64,000 bases of DNA from Pseudonocardia broussonetiae. GTDB lineage: Bacteria; Actinomycetota; Actinomycetes; Mycobacteriales; Pseudonocardiaceae. The notes beneath the pieces are model-generated. The model worked only from the letters and a program-made list of their open reading frames with translations. It did not search any database and was not told the DNA's origin. The translations under genes and the position numbers were made by a program. The stretch is taken from positions 4,967,501 through 5,031,500 of the forward strand of contig NZ_CP053564.1 of assembly GCF_013155125.1 (NCBI RefSeq), in the 5' to 3' direction. Below are positions 33,858-46,191 of this stretch, one piece after another. Numbering within the stretch: the stretch's first letter is position 1; the number at the start of each line of letters is the position of its first letter.

Positions 33858-34777
33858 GCGCGCAGCTCCCGGCCGGTCAGTTCGAGGAACACGTCCTCCA
33901 GGCTGCGGCGCGCCACCTGCACGTCGTCGGCCAGCGCGCCCTGCTCGGCGCACCACGAGGTGATCACGGACAGGACAGTGGGGTTGATCCGGCCCTGCAC
34001 CAGGTAGCGCCCGGCGATGGGCTCGGCGGCGCCGTAGCCGTCGGGCAGCGCGGTGCGCAGGCCGGCGAGGTCCATCCCGGGGCGGGCCCGGAACCGCAGC
34101 TCCTGCTGCTCGCCGGCGGTGAGCGCGGCGGGCGTGCCGTGGGCGACGACGCGGCCGTGGTCGACGATCACGACGTCGTCGGCCAGCGCCTCCGCCTCCT
34201 CCATGAGGTGCGTGGTGAGCAGCACGGCGACGCCGTCGCGCCGCAGCGCGGAGATGAGGTCCCAGACCAGGCGGCGGCCCTGGGGGTCCATGCCGGCGGT
34301 CGGCTCGTCGAGGAACACCAGCTCCGGGCGTCCGACGACGGCGCAGGCCAGCGCGAGGCGCTGCTGCTGCCCGCCGGACAGGCGCTTGTAGGGGGTGCGG
34401 CCGCAGGCGTCGAGGCCCAGCACCCCGGAGAGCCAGCCGACGTCGAGCGGGTGCGCCGCGCAGGCCGCGACGACCCGCAGCATCTCCCCGGCGTGCACCC
34501 CCGGGTACGCGCCGCCGCCCTGCGGCATGACGCCGATCCGGGCGCGCAGGGCGTCGGGCGCGCCGGCGGGGTCGACGCCCAGCACGCGGACCTCGCCCGC
34601 GTCGGCCCGGGCGAACCCCGTGCACACTTCGACGGTGGTGGTCTTGCCCGCCCCGTTGGGCCCCAGCAGGGCGAGCACGGACGACGGTGCCAGCTCGAGG
34701 TCGAGCCCGTCGACCGCGGTGCTCCGCCCGTAGCGCTTGACCAGGCCACGCACGGACACGGCGGGTTGCGAGCTCAC
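33854..34777 (-). CDS. ABC transporter ATP-binding protein
   Basis: 307 residues. Walker A GPNGAGKTTTVE, Q-loop MPQGGGAYPG, signature LSGGQQQRLALA, Walker B LVFLDEPTAGMD and the switch His in LLTTHLMEEAEAL are complete. The C-terminal 70 residues are the DrrA-like extension of ABC-2 exporters. GTG start with a TAGACT box six bases upstream, indicating a leaderless mRNA. Confidence 0.94.
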   Translation of the reverse strand: MSSQPAVSVRGLVKRYGRSTAVDGLDLELAPSSVLALLGPNGAGKTTTVEVCTGFARADAGEVRVLGVDPAGAPDALRARIGVMPQGGGAYPGVHAGEMLRVVAACAAHPLDVGWLSGVLGLDACGRTPYKRLSGGQQQRLALACAVVGRPELVFLDEPTAGMDPQGRRLVWDLISALRRDGVAVLLTTHLMEEAEALADDVVIVDHGRVVAHGTPAALTAGEQQELRFRARPGMDLAGLRTALPDGYGAAEPIAGRYLVQGRINPTVLSVITSWCAEQGALADDVQVARRSLEDVFLELTGRELRA

Positions 34778-34783
34778 ACGGTG

Positions 34784-34789
34784 AGTCTA
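34784..34789 (-). promoter_or_regulatory. -10 box of a leaderless promoter (ABC exporter)
   Basis: TAGACT on the minus strand, six bases before the GTG at 34777. It sits at the very 3' end of mptB. Confidence 0.5.
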
Positions 34790-36388
34790 GAGAGGTGCCC
34801 CCCGGTCCTCCTTCGGGCGACCCGCCGGGACGTGCCCGGGCCAGGCGTCGACGTCGACGCCGGTGCGCCCGACGAGGCTGCGCCGCACCACGAGCAGGGT
34901 CAGCGCGATCACCAGCAGCCCGGCGACGATGGACATCGGGAGCTGGTAGGCGCGGAAGTTGAAGTCGGCGCCCGTGGGCGGCACGACGATCGCGAGGATG
35001 CCGGAGATGATCAGCATCGCCCGGCGGGCCTTGGGCATCGCCTTCGTCGCGGCCAGCGGGATCACGGCCCAGAGCAGGTACCAGGGGTGCACGATCGGGC
35101 TGAGCACGACGACGGCGGCCATCCCGGCCGCCATCCCGGTGATCGCGTCGAGCCGCCCGCGCAGCACGGCGAGCATCAGCCACCCGGCGAGCAGCGCCGC
35201 GAGGACGAGCCCGGCCGTCCGGGTCAGCCCGAGCACGGCGTCGGTGTGGTCGCCCAGGCCGCCGAGGATGATGCCGACCTGCCCGCCCAGCAGCCCGAAG
35301 TCGGTGGAGATCGACAGCCAGCTGCGGATCAGGCTGGGCGCGTCGAGGGCGTCGAGCCAGGCCAGCCCGAGGCCGGTGCCGATCCCGAACGCGGCGTAGA
35401 CCAGGACGGCGATGCCGGTGTAGAGGGCGGTGGCGACGGCGACGTCGCGCACCCGCCCGCCGCGCCGGCGCGCCCACTCGATGCCCAGGAAGCCCAGCGC
35501 GAGCAGCGCCGGGAGCTTGACCGCCGAGGCCAGCACGATCAGCACCCCGCCGGCCAGCAGGTGGGGGTCCCACCAGCGGTCGCCGGCGCGCAGGCCGACC
35601 TCGAACCCGACGAGCATCAGCCCGACCATGAGCGACTCGTTGTGCATGCCGCTGACGAGGTGGAACAGCACGAGGGGGTTGGCCGCGCCGAGCCACATCG
35701 CCAGGCCGACGTCGAGCCCGCAGCGCCGCGCCAGCTTGGGCAGCACCCAGACGATCATGGCGACGCCGAGCAGCGCCAGCGCCCGGTGCGCGAACACCCC
35801 GGCGACGATGTCGTTGCCGGTGAGGGCGGTGATGCCGCGGCCGAGGACCAGGAAGAACGGGCCGTAGGGGGCGCCGGTGTCGCGCCAGATCGTGGGGATG
35901 GAGCGCACCAGCGGGTCGTCGACGCCGAACGCCTCGGCCGGGCCGAGCGTGTAGGGGTCGAGACCGCGGGCCAGCGTCGCGCTCTGGGCGAGGTAGCTGT
36001 AGACGTCGCGGGAGAACAGCGGCGGGGCCAGGGCCAGCGGGATGGCCCACAGCACGGCGGTGCGCGCCAGCTGGGTGCGGTCCGGCGCCGGGGCCACCGC
36101 GCCGTTCGCGCGCAGCATCTTGCCGATCCACAGCCACGCCAGCACGACCATGCCGATCCCGGCGTAGGTGACGGCGATGGCGACCGTGGCGTTGCGGCTG
36201 GGCAGGCTGAGCACCCGGATGCCGAACAGGGGGTTCGGGACGGGCAGCGCGCCGGACCCGAGCGCCCCGCCCGCCATGAGCAGCGAGCCGACCAGACCGA
36301 ACAGCCGGGCGGTGCGGCTGGGGTCGCGCGCGGGGGCGGGAGGCGGACCGCCGGGTGCGGTCGTGGTGTCCACCCCCGGTGCGGTCAT
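34787..36388 (-). CDS. mptB: Alpha-(1->6)-mannosyltransferase MptB-like, GT-C family membrane protein
   Basis: 533 residues with about 13 hydrophobic segments. GT-C glycosyltransferases use polyprenyl-phosphate sugars; the acidic loop motif is seen in PLFSRDVYSYLAQSATLARG. Further family motifs are IWRDTGAPYGPFFLVLGRG and VVLSPIVHPWYLLWAVIP. In mycobacteria MptB extends the lipomannan/lipoarabinomannan core and lies next to sufR in the divergent orientation, exactly as here. The extension activity in this organism is inferred. Confidence 0.88.
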   Translation of the reverse strand: MTAPGVDTTTAPGGPPPAPARDPSRTARLFGLVGSLLMAGGALGSGALPVPNPLFGIRVLSLPSRNATVAIAVTYAGIGMVVLAWLWIGKMLRANGAVAPAPDRTQLARTAVLWAIPLALAPPLFSRDVYSYLAQSATLARGLDPYTLGPAEAFGVDDPLVRSIPTIWRDTGAPYGPFFLVLGRGITALTGNDIVAGVFAHRALALLGVAMIVWVLPKLARRCGLDVGLAMWLGAANPLVLFHLVSGMHNESLMVGLMLVGFEVGLRAGDRWWDPHLLAGGVLIVLASAVKLPALLALGFLGIEWARRRGGRVRDVAVATALYTGIAVLVYAAFGIGTGLGLAWLDALDAPSLIRSWLSISTDFGLLGGQVGIILGGLGDHTDAVLGLTRTAGLVLAALLAGWLMLAVLRGRLDAITGMAAGMAAVVVLSPIVHPWYLLWAVIPLAATKAMPKARRAMLIISGILAIVVPPTGADFNFRAYQLPMSIVAGLLVIALTLLVVRRSLVGRTGVDVDAWPGHVPAGRPKEDRGAPL

Positions 36389-36394
36389 GGCCGG

Positions 36395-36400
36395 AGCGTA
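36395..36400 (-). promoter_or_regulatory. -10 box of a leaderless promoter (mptB)
   Basis: TACGCT on the minus strand, six bases before the ATG at 36388. Confidence 0.5.
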
Positions 36401-36463
36401 TCGAGGGGGTCCGGGAGTGAAGCGCCTCACCCGTGGAGGGGGTGCCTTTGCCGTCTCCGGGCA

Positions 36464-36469
36464 TATACG
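36464..36469 (+). promoter_or_regulatory. Probable -10 box for the suf operon
   Basis: TATACG, 13 bases before the sufR GTG. The predicted transcript start falls inside the SufR operator. Confidence 0.45.
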
Positions 36470-36483
36470 CAACACTGGTGTTG
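36470..36483 (+). promoter_or_regulatory. SufR operator over the suf promoter/start
   Basis: CAACACTGGTGTTG, with arms CAACAC/GTGTTG. It fits the CAAC-N6-GTTG site reported for Streptomyces SufR. With the next bases it also gives ACACT-N5-TGTGA, reported for the mycobacterial protein (both from memory). It ends on the G of the sufR GTG start, ideal for repression. Confidence 0.8.
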
Positions 36484-37231
36484 TGAAAAGCACCGGAACG
36501 CCCCTCGACGGGCACCTGCCCGCAGACGGGCGAACCCGGGAGTCCGTCGCGCGCCTGCTGATGGAGCAGGGCCCGATCGTCGCGGCGGACGTCGCGGCTC
36601 GTCTGGGCCTGTCCTCCCCGGCGGTGCGCCGGCACCTCGACGCGCTGATCGCCGACGGCGAGGCCGAGGTCCGCGACGCCCCCCGCCGGGGCCCGCGCGG
36701 CCGCGGCCGTCCGGCGCGGGAGTACCTGCTCACCGACTCCGGCCGGGCCCGGTTCGGGCACGGCTACGACGACCTCGCGGTCGCCGCGCTGCGCTACCTG
36801 GTCGAGCACGGTGGTCCCGACGCCGTCGAGGGCTTCGCGCAGAGCCGCGTCGAGCAGCTGCTCGGCGACGGCGTCGCGAAGGTCGAGGCGGCACACGGCT
36901 CCGGCGCGCGGGTCCAGGCGCTGGCCGACGTGCTCACCGCACGGGGCTACGCCGCACAGGCCCGCGACGGCGGGCACGGCGTGCAGCTGTGCCAGCACCA
37001 CTGCCCGGTCGCCCACGTGGCGGCCGAGTTCCCGGCGCTGTGCGAGGCGGAGACCCACGCCTTCGCGGAGCTGCTGGGCACGCACGTGCAGCGGCTCGCC
37101 ACCATCGCCCGCGGTGACTCCGCGTGCACCACGCACATCCCGCTGGACCTTCCCGAGGTCCGGCGGATGAACACCACCACGACTCCGGGGCCGCGCCCCG
37201 GGGCAACGATCCCGAGAGGGAGGCAGTCCGA

Positions 37232-37235
<4 letters not shown>
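36483..37235 (+). CDS. sufR: SufR, Fe-S-sensing repressor of the suf operon
   Basis: 250 residues. An ArsR-type winged helix spans about 15-75 ([35 protein letters not shown]). The C-terminal domain has four cysteines: [21 protein letters not shown] near 168-190 and [10 protein letters not shown] near 217; three of these are expected to hold a [4Fe-4S] cluster. Holo-SufR represses suf and loss of the cluster relieves repression. The gene starts inside its own operator and overlaps sufB (ATGA). Confidence 0.94.
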
Positions 37236-38655
<1,420 letters not shown>

Positions 38656-38659
<4 letters not shown>

Positions 38660-39837
38660 GCGAGGGTCGGATGACTGAAACGATTGCCGGCCTCGCCCCC
38701 GAGCTGGCCGGCGCCAAGAAGGGCATGGGCTCCAAGCCCCTGGCCAGCGCGAGCGAGCGCTTCACCTCCTACGACGTGGCGGCCTTCGAGGTCCCCAGCG
38801 GTCGTGAGGAGAACTGGCGGTTCACGCCGAAGCGCCGCCTGCGCGGGCTGTGGGAGACCACGGAGTTCTCGGCCGCGCCCGAGGTCGTCGTCAGCGACGG
38901 CGCCTCGGTCGAGACCGTCGGCCGCGACGACGCGCGCATCGGCGAGGGCGGCATCCCCGCCGACCGCATCGCCGCGGCGGCCTGGTCGGGCTTCGACCGC
39001 GCCACCGTCGTCACGCTCGACGGCACCCCCGAGCCGGTCACCGTCACGGTGACCGGGCCCGGGGAGGGCGTCGTGGCCGCCGGTCACGTGCAGATCCGCA
39101 CCACCCCGCACACCGTCGCCACGGTCGTCGTGGTCAACCGGGGCTCGGGCACGCTGGCCGACAACCTCGAGGTCGTCGTCGCCGACGGGTCGACGCTGCA
39201 CCTGGTGGTCACCGAGGAGTGGGCCGACGACGCCGTGCACGCGGGCGCCCACCACTTCTCGGTCGGCCGCGACGCCACCCTGCGCGCCGTCGCGGTGCAG
39301 CTGGGCGGTGACCTGGTGCGCATCGTGTCCACGGTCAACTACCGCGGCCCCGGCGGCGACGCCGAGCTGCTGGGCCTGGGCTACGCCGACGCCGAGCAGC
39401 ACCTCGAGCAGCGCCTGCTCGTCGACCACGGCGTCTCCCACTGCCGCAGCAACGTGCTCTACAAGAACGCGCTGCAGGGCACGGGCGCGCACACCGTCTG
39501 GATCGGCGACGTGCTGATCCGCGCGGCCGCCGAGAGCACCGAGACGTTCGAGTTCAACCGCAACCTCGTGCTCACCCCCGGCGCCCGCGCCGACTCGGTG
39601 CCGAACCTGGAGATCGAGACCGGCGAGATCGTCAGCGCCGGCCACGCCAGCGCCACGGGCCGCTTCGACGACGAGCAGCTGTTCTACCTGCAGAGCCGCG
39701 GCATCCCCGAGGACGCGGCCCGCCGGCTCGTCGTCCGCGGCTTCTTCGGCGAGATCCTGTCCAAGATCACCCTCCCGGACCTGCGTGAGCGGCTCGAAGC
39801 CCTCGTCGAGGCCGAGCTCGCCGTCACCGGCGTCTGA
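38656..39837 (+). CDS. sufD: Fe-S cluster assembly protein SufD
   Basis: 393 residues, the SufB paralogue of the scaffold. [16 protein letters not shown] (substrate-free N-terminal helix), [20 protein letters not shown] with the conserved His, and [20 protein letters not shown] are typical. ATG at 38656 overlaps the sufB stop and has GGAGGG upstream; an internal ATG at 38671 is an alternative. Confidence 0.95.
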
Positions 39838-39862
39838 CACCACCACCACGGAGCACACTCAC

Positions 39863-41901
<2,039 letters not shown>

Positions 41902-41902
41902 G

Positions 41903-42346
41903 ATGCAGCTGGAGCAGATGTACCAGGAGATCATCCTGGACCACTACCGCACGCCGCACGGCGCCGGACTGCGCGAGCCGTTCGACGCCGAGTCGTTCCA
42001 GATCAACCCGACCTGCGGCGACGAGATCACGCTGCGCGTGAAGCTCGACGGCGACACGGTCGCGGAGGTCTCGCACGACACGCTGGGGTGCTCGATCAGC
42101 CAGGCGTCGGCGTCGGTGCTCACCGACCTCGTCGTCGGGCGGTCGGTGGGCGACTCGATGAAGATCCTGCAGGCGTTCCAGGAGATGACGCAGGGGCGCG
42201 GCAAGGTCGAGCCCGACGAGGACGTGCTCGGTGACGGCGTCGCGTTCGCCGGCGTCGCGAAGTACCCGGCGCGCGTCAAGTGCGCGCTGCTGGGCTGGAT
42301 GGCGTTCAAGGACGCCGTCGTCCGCACGGAAGGGGAGAAAGCGTGA
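41903..42346 (+). CDS. sufU: SufU sulfur-transfer protein
   Basis: 147 residues. Zinc-binding partner that accepts persulfide from SufS. YQEIILDHYRTPHGAGLREP, then NPTCGDEITL, DTLGCSISQASASVLTDL and RVKCALLGWMAF hold the three conserved Cys. Starts one base after the sufS stop and overlaps the next gene (GTGA). Confidence 0.95.
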   Translation: MQLEQMYQEIILDHYRTPHGAGLREPFDAESFQINPTCGDEITLRVKLDGDTVAEVSHDTLGCSISQASASVLTDLVVGRSVGDSMKILQAFQEMTQGRGKVEPDEDVLGDGVAFAGVAKYPARVKCALLGWMAFKDAVVRTEGEKA

Positions 42347-42732
42347 GCGAGACCGACGAGACCGTCGTCCGGGGTGCCGCCGGCATGCCCGAGCCGCCCG
42401 CGCCCGCCGCGGGCCCGTCGATCGACGACCTCGAGGAGGCCATGCGCGACGTGGTCGACCCCGAGCTCGGCATCAACGTCGTCGACCTGGGCCTGGTGTA
42501 CGGGATCCAGGCCGTCGACGGCGTGGCCACGATCGACATGACGCTGACGAGCGCGGCCTGCCCGCTGACCGACGTCATCGAGGAGCAGACCCGCTCCGCG
42601 CTGACCGGTGGCGGCCAGGGCGGCCTGGTCGACGACATCAAGATCAACTGGGTCTGGATGCCGCCGTGGGGCCCGGACAAGATCACCGAGGACGGCCGCG
42701 AGCAGCTGCGCGCCCTCGGCTTCCGCGTCTGA
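42343..42732 (+). CDS. sufT: SufT/MIP18-type (DUF59) Fe-S maturation protein
   Basis: 129 residues. DUF59 fold: VVDPELGINVVDLGLVYGI, then TSAACPLTDVIEEQTRSAL with the conserved Cys, and INWVWMPPWGPDKITEDGRE. Helps in Fe-S protein maturation; it ends the suf operon in actinobacteria. GTG start overlaps sufU. The N-terminal 28 residues are a Pro/Ala-rich tail. Confidence 0.92.
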   Translation: MSETDETVVRGAAGMPEPPAPAAGPSIDDLEEAMRDVVDPELGINVVDLGLVYGIQAVDGVATIDMTLTSAACPLTDVIEEQTRSALTGGGQGGLVDDIKINWVWMPPWGPDKITEDGREQLRALGFRV

Positions 42733-42747
42733 TCCGCGTCGGCTGAG

Positions 42748-43698
42748 GTGACCCCGGCGTCCGGCGTGCGGCTGGGGGCGATGCTCCGGCGGGAGGTCCC
42801 GCCGGAGCACACGGTCGCGTACGCGCGGGGCGTCGAGGCGCTGGGCTTCGACGAGCTGTGGCTCGTCGAGGACTGCTTCTACGCCGGCGCGGTCGCCGCG
42901 GGCGCGGTCGCGCTCGCGGCCACCGAGCGGATCGAGGTCGGCCTCGGGGTCCTGCCAGCCGTGTTCCGCAACCCGGCCGCCACCGCGCTCGAGGTGGCCG
43001 CCCTGGCCCGCATGTTCCCCGGGCGGCTGCGGCCCGGGCTGGGCCACGGCGTCACGGGGTGGATGCGGCAGATCGGCGCGTTCCCGTCGTCGCAGCTCGC
43101 GGCGCTGGAGGAGACCACGTCGGCGCTGCGGGCGCTGCTGCGCGGGGAGCGGGTCACCGTCGACGGGCGGCACGTGCACCTCGACGACGTGGTCCTGGAG
43201 TTCCCGCCGCCGGTCGTGCCGCCGGTGGCCACCGGCGTGCGCGGGCCGCGGTCGCTGCGGGTGTCGGGGCGGGTCGCCGACGGCACGGTCCTGACCGAGC
43301 TGTCCGTGCCGTCCTACGTCCGGTGGGCGCGGGAGCGGATCGACGAGGGCCGCGCCGAGGCCGGCCGCACCGACCCCCACCACCTCACCGTCTACGCCTA
43401 CGCGGCGCCCGACCGCGCGGCCCTGCTCCCGCTCGTCGCCGACGGCCTGCGCGGCGGCGGGGGGGCGGGGCAGTGGGGGGAGCTGGCCGACCCGATCGCG
43501 TCCTGGCGCGAGGCCGGCGGGTCGGGGGACCTGCCCGACGCCTGGCTCGACGCGTTGACGGTGTCGGGTGACGGGGCCCGGGGGTCTCTCGCGGCACTGG
43601 TGGAGGCCGGCGCTGATTCGGTCGTGCTGATCCCGGCGGCGGAGGACCCGGACGATGCGCTCGCGGAGCTGGGTGCCCTGCGGTCCGTGTTGAGCTGA
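42748..43698 (+). CDS. Luciferase-like (LLM) flavin-dependent oxidoreductase
   Basis: 316 residues. Bacterial luciferase-like TIM barrel: GVEALGFDELWLVEDCFYAG, IEVGLGVLPAVFRNPAATAL, PGRLRPGLGHGVTGWMRQIG and SVPSYVRWARERIDEGRAEA. Members use FMN or F420; close sequence features (GxGHG loop) resemble F420-dependent enzymes, but the substrate is unknown. GTG start 15 bases after sufT, so it may be read through from the suf operon. Confidence 0.88.
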   Translation: MTPASGVRLGAMLRREVPPEHTVAYARGVEALGFDELWLVEDCFYAGAVAAGAVALAATERIEVGLGVLPAVFRNPAATALEVAALARMFPGRLRPGLGHGVTGWMRQIGAFPSSQLAALEETTSALRALLRGERVTVDGRHVHLDDVVLEFPPPVVPPVATGVRGPRSLRVSGRVADGTVLTELSVPSYVRWARERIDEGRAEAGRTDPHHLTVYAYAAPDRAALLPLVADGLRGGGGAGQWGELADPIASWREAGGSGDLPDAWLDALTVSGDGARGSLAALVEAGADSVVLIPAAEDPDDALAELGALRSVLS

Positions 43699-44064
43699 GG
43701 CCGGTACTCCGGTTCTTGCGGTCCGCTGAGTCCGATGGGTGGCGGCCGCTGAGCGCTCTCGTGTTCCGCGGAACGCGGCTTGCCGCGTTCGGTTCCGCCG
43801 GTGCTGCCGGGTGGTCGTGCGTTCCGCGGAACGCTCCTCGGCGGGGCCGGTACCCGGCGCGACCGGGCGGTCGTGCGTTCCGCGGAACTCTGCTCGCCGG
43901 GGCTGGTACCCGGCGCTGCCTGGCGTTCCTGCGTTCCGCGGAACGCGCGGTTCGCGGGGTTCGAGTTACCGCGCGCCGGGCGCTCGTGCGCTCCGCGGAA
44001 CGCGACCGGAGCGCCGGCCGCTGGCACCGGTACTCAGCCCGAGGGGCGAGCAGCGCTCCGAAGT

Positions 44065-44279
44065 GTTCCGCGGAACGCGCAGGCGGGTGATCACCGCCAG
44101 CCGTACCTCACGGTCGTCGAGCCGGCCGTGGCGTGCGGGACGCGGCGATCACCGCTGCCATAGCAGGGGGTGATTGCCCGTCCGCCGCACCTCACGGTCG
44201 TGCCGCGGACCGTCAGGTGCGGTCGGCAGCGATCGCCGGCCGTCGGTGCAGCGCTGGACCGGTGCGCGTTCCGCGGAAC
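44065..44279 (+). repeat. About 215-bp repeat unit, copy 1 (palindrome + two hairpins + palindrome)
   Basis: Begins GTTCCGCGGAACGCGCAGG, contains the hairpin at 44169-44237 and a related one before it, and ends with another GTTCCGCGGAAC. It aligns end to end with 44312-44528. Confidence 0.8.
44169..44237. repeat. Hairpin element of the GGTGATC...CGATCAC family, copy C
   Basis: 69 bases. Inner arms CCGCACCTCACGGTC and GACCGTCAGGTGCGG differ from perfect pairing at one position. Outer ends are GGTGATTGCC and GCGATCGCC. Confidence 0.8.
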
Positions 44280-44311
44280 GCAGCTGGCCGAGGCGGCGCG
44301 GGCACGGGAGC

Positions 44312-44528
44312 GTTCCGCGGAACGCGCAGGCTCGGTCTCACTGCCGGCCGCACCTCACGGTCATCGAGCCGGCCATGGCGTGCGGTACGCGGCGATCACC
44401 ACCGCTGCAGCAGCGGGTGATCGCCGTCCGCCGCACCTCACGGCCGTGCCGCGGACCGTCAGGTGCGGACGGCGGCGATCACCAACCCGCGGTGCCACCC
44501 CGGAGACCCGGTGCGCGTTCCGCGGAAC
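44312..44528 (+). repeat. About 217-bp repeat unit, copy 2
   Basis: Same layout as 44065-44279. The central parts (CCTCACGGTC.TCGAGCCGG and CCGCGGACCGTCAGGTGCGG) are nearly identical between copies, implying a fairly recent tandem duplication. Confidence 0.8.
44416..44483. repeat. Hairpin element of the GGTGATC...CGATCAC family, copy D
   Basis: 68 bases and the best-preserved copy: it begins GGTGATCGCC and ends GGCGATCACC, with long, nearly complementary arms around a GTGCCGCG loop. Confidence 0.85.
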
Positions 44529-44739
44529 GCGGTCGGCGCGGGTACTGCGTGTGCGGGCGTGCGGAGCGGCAGGCGGACAGCGTTCCGCGGAACGCACGGA
44601 ACCGCGGTGCCACCCCGGACACCGGCCGGCGCGCGTTCCGCGGAACGCGCACCGGCCGGAGTCGCCGCGGGCACGGCTGCGTTCCGCGGAACGCACCGCA
44701 CCGGTGGCCCACCCACCAGGGGTCACCGGCGCGGTGCCG

Positions 44740-46191
44740 TCAGGGCTGGACCGCGTTCGCCCGGATCACGTCGGCGTAGAACAGGGCGCTGTCCTTGACC
44801 GTGCGCTCCTGCGTGTCGTAGTCGACGTGCACGATCCCGAAGCGCTTCCCGTACCCCCAGGCCCACTCGAAGTTGTCGAGCAGCGACCACACGCAGTACC
44901 CGATCACCGGCGCCCCCGCGGCGATCGCGGCGTGCACGGCGGCGATGTGGGTGCGCAGGTACTCGCGGCGGTCGGGGTCGGCGACCCGGCCGTCCGCCCC
45001 CACGACGTCGGGGAACGCGGCCCCGTTCTCGGTGACCATCAGCTCCAGGCCCGGGTGCTCGCGCGCCATCCGGACCAGCAGCTCGGTCATGCCGCGGGGG
45101 TCGATGCCCCAGCCCATGTCGGTCTTGCGGCCCGGGCGGCGCGGGAACTCGACGTCCTCGCACGCGATCCAGGGGCTCGCGGCCCCGTCGCCGTGGCCGT
45201 CGGCGTACTCCTTGGGCCGCTCGCGCGTCCAGTGCCGCACGACGGTGGGGGAGTAGTAGTTGACGCCGAGCACGTCGACGCCCCCCGCCGCGATGACGTC
45301 GAGGTCACCGGGCCGGACGAAGCCCCAGTCGGTGACGGACGCGGTGTCGACGAGGACGTCGGAGGGGTAGGTCCCGTGCAGCAGCGGGTCGAGGAAGACC
45401 CGGTTCTGCAGGCCGTCGACGCGGCGGGCGGCGTCGACGTCACGGGCCGACGGGGTCTCCGGTCGCACCCACACGAGGTTGAGGCTGATCGACACCCGGG
45501 CGTCCGGGACGGCGCGGCGGACCGCGGCCGCGCCGAGGCCGTGGGCCAGGTTGAGGTGGTGCACCGCGGCGAGCGCGGCGGCGTCCTCGGTGCGGCCCGG
45601 GGCGTGGACCCCGCTGGCGTAGCCGAGGTAGGCGGTGCACCACGGCTCGTTGAGCGTGATGAACAGCCGCACCCGGTCGCCCAGCGCGGCGGCGACGACC
45701 CCGGCGTACTCGCCGAACCGCTCCGCCGTGCTCCGCGACGCCCAGCCGCCCGCGTCCTCCAGGGCCTGCGGCAGGTCCCAGTGGTAGAGCGTGACGGCCG
45801 GGGTGATGCCCGCGGCCAGCAGCGCGTCGACCAAGCCGGAGTAGAACGCGACGCCCTCGGCGTTGACCGGCCCCAGCCCGTCGGCGGTGACCTGCGGCGT
45901 GATCCGCGACCAGGACACCGAGAACCGGTAGGAGGTGAGCCCGAGCCGTTTCATGAGCGCGACGTCGTCGCGGAAGCGGTGGTAGTGGTCGTCGGCGACG
46001 TCCCCGGTGTCGCCGCCCGCGATCCGGCCGGGCGTGTGGGCGTAGGTGTCCCAGATCGACGGGGTGCGCCCGCCCTCCGCGACGGCGCCCTCGATCTGGT
46101 ACGCCGCGGTGGCCGAGCCCCAGAGGAACCCGGGAGGGAACGTGAGCGGCAGGGTCGTCGGCTGGGCTTGCGTGGTGGTCACACCGGTCAT
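44740..46191 (-). CDS. bglC: Beta-glucosidase, GH1 family
   Basis: 483 residues. [20 protein letters not shown] is the GH1 N-terminal signature, [15 protein letters not shown] has the acid/base Glu and [12 protein letters not shown] the nucleophile Glu. No signal peptide, so it works in the cytosol on imported cellobiose or other beta-glucosides. Start overlaps the upstream permease (ATGA). The arrangement permeases-beta-glucosidase matches the Streptomyces cebEFG-bglC locus. Confidence 0.95.
   Translation of the reverse strand: MTGVTTTQAQPTTLPLTFPPGFLWGSATAAYQIEGAVAEGGRTPSIWDTYAHTPGRIAGGDTGDVADDHYHRFRDDVALMKRLGLTSYRFSVSWSRITPQVTADGLGPVNAEGVAFYSGLVDALLAAGITPAVTLYHWDLPQALEDAGGWASRSTAERFGEYAGVVAAALGDRVRLFITLNEPWCTAYLGYASGVHAPGRTEDAAALAAVHHLNLAHGLGAAAVRRAVPDARVSISLNLVWVRPETPSARDVDAARRVDGLQNRVFLDPLLHGTYPSDVLVDTASVTDWGFVRPGDLDVIAAGGVDVLGVNYYSPTVVRHWTRERPKEYADGHGDGAASPWIACEDVEFPRRPGRKTDMGWGIDPRGMTELLVRMAREHPGLELMVTENGAAFPDVVGADGRVADPDRREYLRTHIAAVHAAIAAGAPVIGYCVWSLLDNFEWAWGYGKRFGIVHVDYDTQERTVKDSALFYADVIRANAVQP

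Larger units (their letters stand above)
43763..44692. repeat. Cluster of 12-bp palindromes GTTCCGCGGAAC (11 exact, 1 near-exact)
   Basis: Exact copies start at 43763, 43821, 43877, 43933, 44065, 44268, 44312, 44517, 44582, 44635 and 44681; one copy with a single change (GCTCCGCGGAAC) starts at 43990. Most are followed by GC. The first five steps are 56-58 bases, later ones irregular (44-205). Confidence 0.95.
43699..44739. other. Gene-free repeat block between convergent genes
   Basis: 1,041 bases between the 3' ends of the flavoprotein gene and the beta-glucosidase gene. Several frames are open, but all translate the same palindrome (as VPRN, FRGT or RSAER) and have no recognisable domain, so I call no gene. 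The block holds the 12-bp palindromes and hairpin units listed below. Confidence 0.8.

Noticed and set aside
43763..44692. CRISPR array
   Set aside because: The 12-bp repeat is too short and a perfect palindrome, spacing is irregular, intervening DNA is itself repeated, and no cas gene is nearby.
43763..44692. ParB parS sites or Noc sites
   Set aside because: The canonical parS is GTTTCACGTGAAAC and the Noc site is ATTTCCCGGGAAAT; GTTCCGCGGAAC differs from both. No parA/parB gene is present. A related function is not excluded.
43716..44798. Several open frames within the palindrome block, encoding repeated VPRN/FRGT/RSAER
   Set aside because: They only translate the GTTCCGCGGAAC palindrome in different frames and have no ribosome site or domain. 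I treat the block as non-coding.
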